Source: Candidatus Kuenenia stuttgartensis
GTDB taxonomy: Bacteria; Gemmatimonadota; Gemmatimonadetes; Gemmatimonadales; Gemmatimonadaceae
Length of the DNA stretch: 35,107 nucleotides
Direction: 5' to 3'
Assembly (NCBI GenBank): GCA_943330235.2
Contig: CALQGY020000027.1
Span: 1 to 35,107 of the forward strand
Position numbers and translations under genes: made by a program. Positions 32,163 through 35,107 of the stretch are shown piece by piece. Each line of letters opens with the position of its first letter. Positions within the stretch are counted from its first letter, which is position 1. The notes beneath the pieces are model-generated. The model saw only the letters and a program-made list of their open reading frames with translations. It was not told the DNA's origin and made no database searches.

Positions 32163-33475
32163 AGCGGACGCCCATCAGGCTGCTCATCGCGGCGACTTGC
32201 GTCGTCGTGGGAGCCGCTGCGATATCACTCGGACGTCCGGTCCCCGAACGCCCCGCGGCGAGTTTACTCGACGCGGGGTCTCGTGCTTCTATCACCCCGC
32301 CATGGCGAACACGCGTCGACACCGTTCGGCGGGGTGAGCCGTTGCTGGCTGTCCTTGAACGGGCTGGCGTCTCTCGGGACGAGGCGACCAGGGCCCTGCG
32401 GTCGGCCGCCACCATCGATGCGCGACGTGTCCGCGCCGGCACCACGATTACCACGCGAACCAGCCCCGTCTCCGGTGCGTCGGAAATCGAATTTCAGCTG
32501 GCCATCGATCGCTTGGTGCGCCTGCGCCGAACGGATTCCTCAGCGTGGACGGAAACCGAAGAGCGTCTGCAGTGGCGCACGGACACCGTCGCCGTTGGGA
32601 GCGTGGTGCGGAGCACCCTCACCGATGCGGTCGAACGTGGCGCCGCCGCGTTCCCGGAGCGGATCCGCGACGAAGTGGCCTACGCGCTCGCCGACATCCT
32701 CGAGTATCGCGTCGACCTGAGCCGCGACCTGCAGAAGGGCGATACCATCCGCCTCCTGGTCGAGCGGCAGACCGCCACCAACGGCCTCGTACGCCCCGGC
32801 AATGTGCTGGCCGCCAGACTTACGCTGGGAGGCCGGCGCGTGGAGACGGTCCGATTCACCAATGCGCAGGCCCGGGTGCAGTACTTCGATGGCGACGGCA
32901 AGTCGATGCGCGCCGGATTCCTCCGCGCCCCGCTCAACTTCCGCCGGATCTCCAGCGTGTTCGGCATGCGCAAGCATCCCATCCTCGGCGTCTGGCGCGC
33001 GCATCAGGGCACCGATTATTCCGCCGCCGCCGGGACGTCCGTGCGCGCGCTGGGTGACGGCACGGTGATCTACGCCGGCTGGAAAGGCGGATATGGCCGT
33101 GTTGTGGAAATTCGCCACCGCAACGGGTTTGTGACTCGGTACGGGCATCTTCAGGGATTCGCCGCCGGGATCAAGCGTGGCGCCGCGGTGGCCATCTCCC
33201 GCACCATCGGATTTGTCGGCTCCTCTGGACTCGCGACCGCGCCGCACCTGCACTTCGAGGTGCTCGTCAACGGCGTGCACCGCGACCCGCGGGCCGCACT
33301 CAAAAATCAGGTCGGCGAGTCGTTGGCCTCCAACGAGCGCTCGTCGTTTGAGCAAGTGCGGAGTCGGTTCTTCGCCCTCCTGGATAGCGGCATCGGACGC
33401 GCCGCGTTCGTGTCGGAGAACGCAGTGACGCCGGGCGCGCGGGGTGAAGCCGCGCGCCATGTAGGCGCTGAATAG
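32159..33475 (+). CDS. M23-family (LytM-type) murein endopeptidase, MepM-like
   Basis: A 438-residue protein with an N-terminal membrane anchor or signal ([25 protein letters not shown]), a long N-terminal part with an OapA/LysM-adjacent-like segment ([28 protein letters not shown]) and a strand-rich domain, then an M23 domain. Zinc ligands are His282 and Asp286 (HQGTDYS) and His365 (PHLHFEV), with a fourth His at about 330 (RYGHLQ); all catalytic residues are present, so an active DD-endopeptidase is predicted rather than an inactive EnvC-type regulator. The TTG start overlaps the ftsZ stop by 4 nt and has GGAGA 8 nt upstream. Coupling to ftsZ suggests a role in septal wall remodelling; this is inferred. 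Confidence 0.9.
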   Translation: MKRTPIRLLIAATCVVVGAAAISLGRPVPERPAASLLDAGSRASITPPWRTRVDTVRRGEPLLAVLERAGVSRDEATRALRSAATIDARRVRAGTTITTRTSPVSGASEIEFQLAIDRLVRLRRTDSSAWTETEERLQWRTDTVAVGSVVRSTLTDAVERGAAAFPERIRDEVAYALADILEYRVDLSRDLQKGDTIRLLVERQTATNGLVRPGNVLAARLTLGGRRVETVRFTNAQARVQYFDGDGKSMRAGFLRAPLNFRRISSVFGMRKHPILGVWRAHQGTDYSAAAGTSVRALGDGTVIYAGWKGGYGRVVEIRHRNGFVTRYGHLQGFAAGIKRGAAVAISRTIGFVGSSGLATAPHLHFEVLVNGVHRDPRAALKNQVGESLASNERSSFEQVRSRFFALLDSGIGRAAFVSENAVTPGARGEAARHVGAE

Positions 33476-33572
33476 TCGCCGCGGTGTGGGGCCGTCGGCT
33501 GATCGCGTCGCGCTGGTTCGCGTTGCCTGTGAACGCGTGTCGCGTGGGCGCTGAGTTGCGGGGGAGCTCGCG

Positions 33573-35107
33573 GTGATTCGCTGGTCGATCGCCATCGCGC
33601 TCGGGCTGCTCGTGGCCTGGCTGGCGTACGCCCGTTCGGCGACCGCCGGACAGCGCGGCCGTGTGCTCCTACTGGCCGCCATGCGATTCGCGGCCGTGCT
33701 CCTGGTGGCAGCACTCTTCCTCGGTGCGCCGGCCTCGCCGCCGCGGCCGGCCGCTCCCCTCGTGGCCATTGATGTGTCGGCCAGTTGGCGTCGAGCCGCC
33801 GGCGATGATTCCACGGCCGTGCGTACGCTGCGCGGCGAGTGGCAATCCATCGTGCGCGCCGCAGGCACGGCGTCTGATGATGTCGTGGCGGTCGGCGACT
33901 CGGCGCGGGAGATCGGCGCGGGCGCGTTGGCGGCGCTGGTGCCCACTGACGCGGCGTCGCGCATTCGCACGGCCGTCGATCGCGCCGCCGCGCTGGGGCG
34001 GCCGTTGTTCCTCGTCACCGACGGCGAAGTGGATGACGTCGAGGCGTTGTCCGATGCGCCGCTTGGCTCGCGGGTCATCGTGCCCGCGCGTGATGCACGC
34101 CGCGATGCGCGTCCTGATGTGGCACTCGCCGACCTGACCGTGCCGGTATCGGCGTCGGCCGGTGACACGCTCCAGATTGCGGCGCTTCTGGCCTCCGGGC
34201 CCGCTGGCTCCCCCGATGGTCGATTGGCGTTAACGCTGGACGGGGTCGCTGCGGGCGAGATGGCGGTGCCCGCGCTGGCCGCGTACGCGACCACGCGACT
34301 CACCCTGCCGTTGCCGCTGCCGCGTGGAGCGCACACGGCCATCGTGCGGGCCACGCTGCAGGTGGCGGGCGATGTAGAGCCGCGCAACGATACGTTGCGC
34401 GCGGCCGTCGAGATTGGCGATCGGCCGCCGGCGGTGTTCGTGTCGACGGCGCCTGACTTAGACGTTCGTGAAGTGCTGGTGGTGCTGCGTGGCGCGCTCG
34501 CACTGCCGACGAAGGCGTATCTGCGATTAGCCCCCGGTGTGTGGCGCGAAGAAGGATCGTTGGCGCCCATCGCCGAGGAGGACGTGCGTGCGCGCGCGTC
34601 AGCGGCGGGATTGCTCATTGTGCACGGTGACACCACGTGGGCGCCGAAGTCCTCGGGGACGGCGCGGGCCGCACGGGCCCTGTGGTCTCCGGCGCCTCCT
34701 ACGGCCATGGCGCGTGCCGGCGAATCGACGCGGGCCGCGGAGTGGTACGCCAGCGGAGCTCCCGCGTCGCCGCTCGCCGCATCGCTGGCCGGATTGCCGT
34801 GGGATAGCTTGCCGCCGCTGACGCTGGCGGGTGTGCCGCGGGGCGCGATCACTGTGCTCGAGGCCAAGCTCGCGAAGCGCGGCGAGGCGGTGCCAGCTAT
34901 CGCGGCGCGCGATGACGCGGGGATGCGCACCCTGATTATTTCCGGGTCGGGCTACGCGGGCTGGTCCTTGCGTGGTGGACGGAGCGCCGAGGCGTTTGGA
35001 GCACTCTGGGGGTCGATTTTCGATTGGTTGGCCGTCGGGCGCGGAGATCAGCGCGCGGCGCGACCCGTGGCGTCGTGGCTGCGCGCTGGAGAGATGGTGC
35101 GTTGGCG
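33573..35107 (+). CDS. VWA-like membrane protein, 3'-truncated by the window edge
   Basis: The frame from GTG 33573 stays open to the window end (511 full codons), so the gene continues beyond. GGGGGAG lies 6 nt upstream of the GTG, a strong ribosome site. Two transmembrane segments are at about 4-20 and 31-52, followed by a von Willebrand A-like core with the MIDAS motif DVSAS (67-71) and a later metal-site Asp in LVTDGEVDD (Asp150). The middle part (about 170-280) has beta-sandwich-like Ala/Val/Leu-rich strands, and the later part (PPAVFVSTAPD, GLLIVHGDT, TLIISGSGYAGW) looks like an alpha/beta glutamine-amidotransferase-like fold as in BatA/VWA-type membrane proteins. Function unknown. A 796-codon antisense frame overlapping it is a shadow of high GC. 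Confidence 0.78.
   Translation, partial: MIRWSIAIALGLLVAWLAYARSATAGQRGRVLLLAAMRFAAVLLVAALFLGAPASPPRPAAPLVAIDVSASWRRAAGDDSTAVRTLRGEWQSIVRAAGTASDDVVAVGDSAREIGAGALAALVPTDAASRIRTAVDRAAALGRPLFLVTDGEVDDVEALSDAPLGSRVIVPARDARRDARPDVALADLTVPVSASAGDTLQIAALLASGPAGSPDGRLALTLDGVAAGEMAVPALAAYATTRLTLPLPLPRGAHTAIVRATLQVAGDVEPRNDTLRAAVEIGDRPPAVFVSTAPDLDVREVLVVLRGALALPTKAYLRLAPGVWREEGSLAPIAEEDVRARASAAGLLIVHGDTTWAPKSSGTARAARALWSPAPPTAMARAGESTRAAEWYASGAPASPLAASLAGLPWDSLPPLTLAGVPRGAITVLEAKLAKRGEAVPAIAARDDAGMRTLIISGSGYAGWSLRGGRSAEAFGALWGSIFDWLAVGRGDQRAARPVASWLRAGEMVRW

Noticed and set aside
32540..34930. Long antisense frame of 796 codons on the minus strand
   Set aside because: It lies opposite the M23 peptidase, which has all catalytic motifs, and the VWA-like gene, which has a strong ribosome site. 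Its product is Ser/Ala/Arg/Thr-rich without domains, as expected for a high-GC shadow frame.

Overview
The window is a high-GC bacterial chromosome segment in which every supportable gene lies on the plus strand. The set of genes suggests a Gram-negative, meso-diaminopimelate-type bacterium, most likely of the Gemmatimonadota. The grounds are an MglA-like GTPase beside DUF4388 (PATAN) proteins and a DnaA/Hda-like ATPase, many TPR proteins, and a dcw cluster of this composition. This assignment is inference from family content; no 16S rRNA or other marker RNA gene is present to fix it.

Region 1 (1-11700) is a tightly packed run: a 5'-truncated TPR protein, a DUF4388 protein, an MglA-like GTPase, a protein with two DnaA-like AAA+ modules, a DUF4388-TPR protein, CheD, CheB, a CheW-like protein and another TPR protein. 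Nearly all junctions are 1-4 nt overlaps (GTGA, ATGA, TGATG), so these are probably co-transcribed and translationally coupled. No CheA, CheR, chemoreceptor or MglB is visible. I propose it as a small-GTPase/AAA+/chemosensory regulatory module and regard it as the most interesting part of the window. Several genes carry in-frame 12- or 15-bp tandem repeats close to the start of the next gene.

Region 2 (11736-15106) holds a membrane-anchored HExxH protein, a 56-residue two-helix membrane protein, tRNA-Val(TAC), and a secreted TPR protein with a TolB/FlgO-like N-terminal domain that ends at a strong intrinsic terminator.

Region 3 (15121-33475) is a division and cell wall (dcw) cluster: rsmH, ftsL, ftsI, murE, murF, mraY, murD, ftsW, murG, murC, ftsQ, ftsA, ftsZ and an M23 peptidase. 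These genes make UDP-MurNAc-pentapeptide (MurC, D, E, F), lipid I and lipid II (MraY, MurG), and build the septum (FtsZ, A, Q, L, W, I). No mraZ precedes rsmH, and murB and ddl are missing between murC and ftsQ. Overlapping genes are interrupted at three main places: a pyrimidine-rich 51-nt gap before mraY, a 293-nt repeat-bearing gap before murC, and a 378-nt gap with a promoter, hairpin and perfect palindrome before ftsZ.

Region 4 (33573 to the end) is a 3'-truncated membrane protein with a von Willebrand A-like MIDAS motif.
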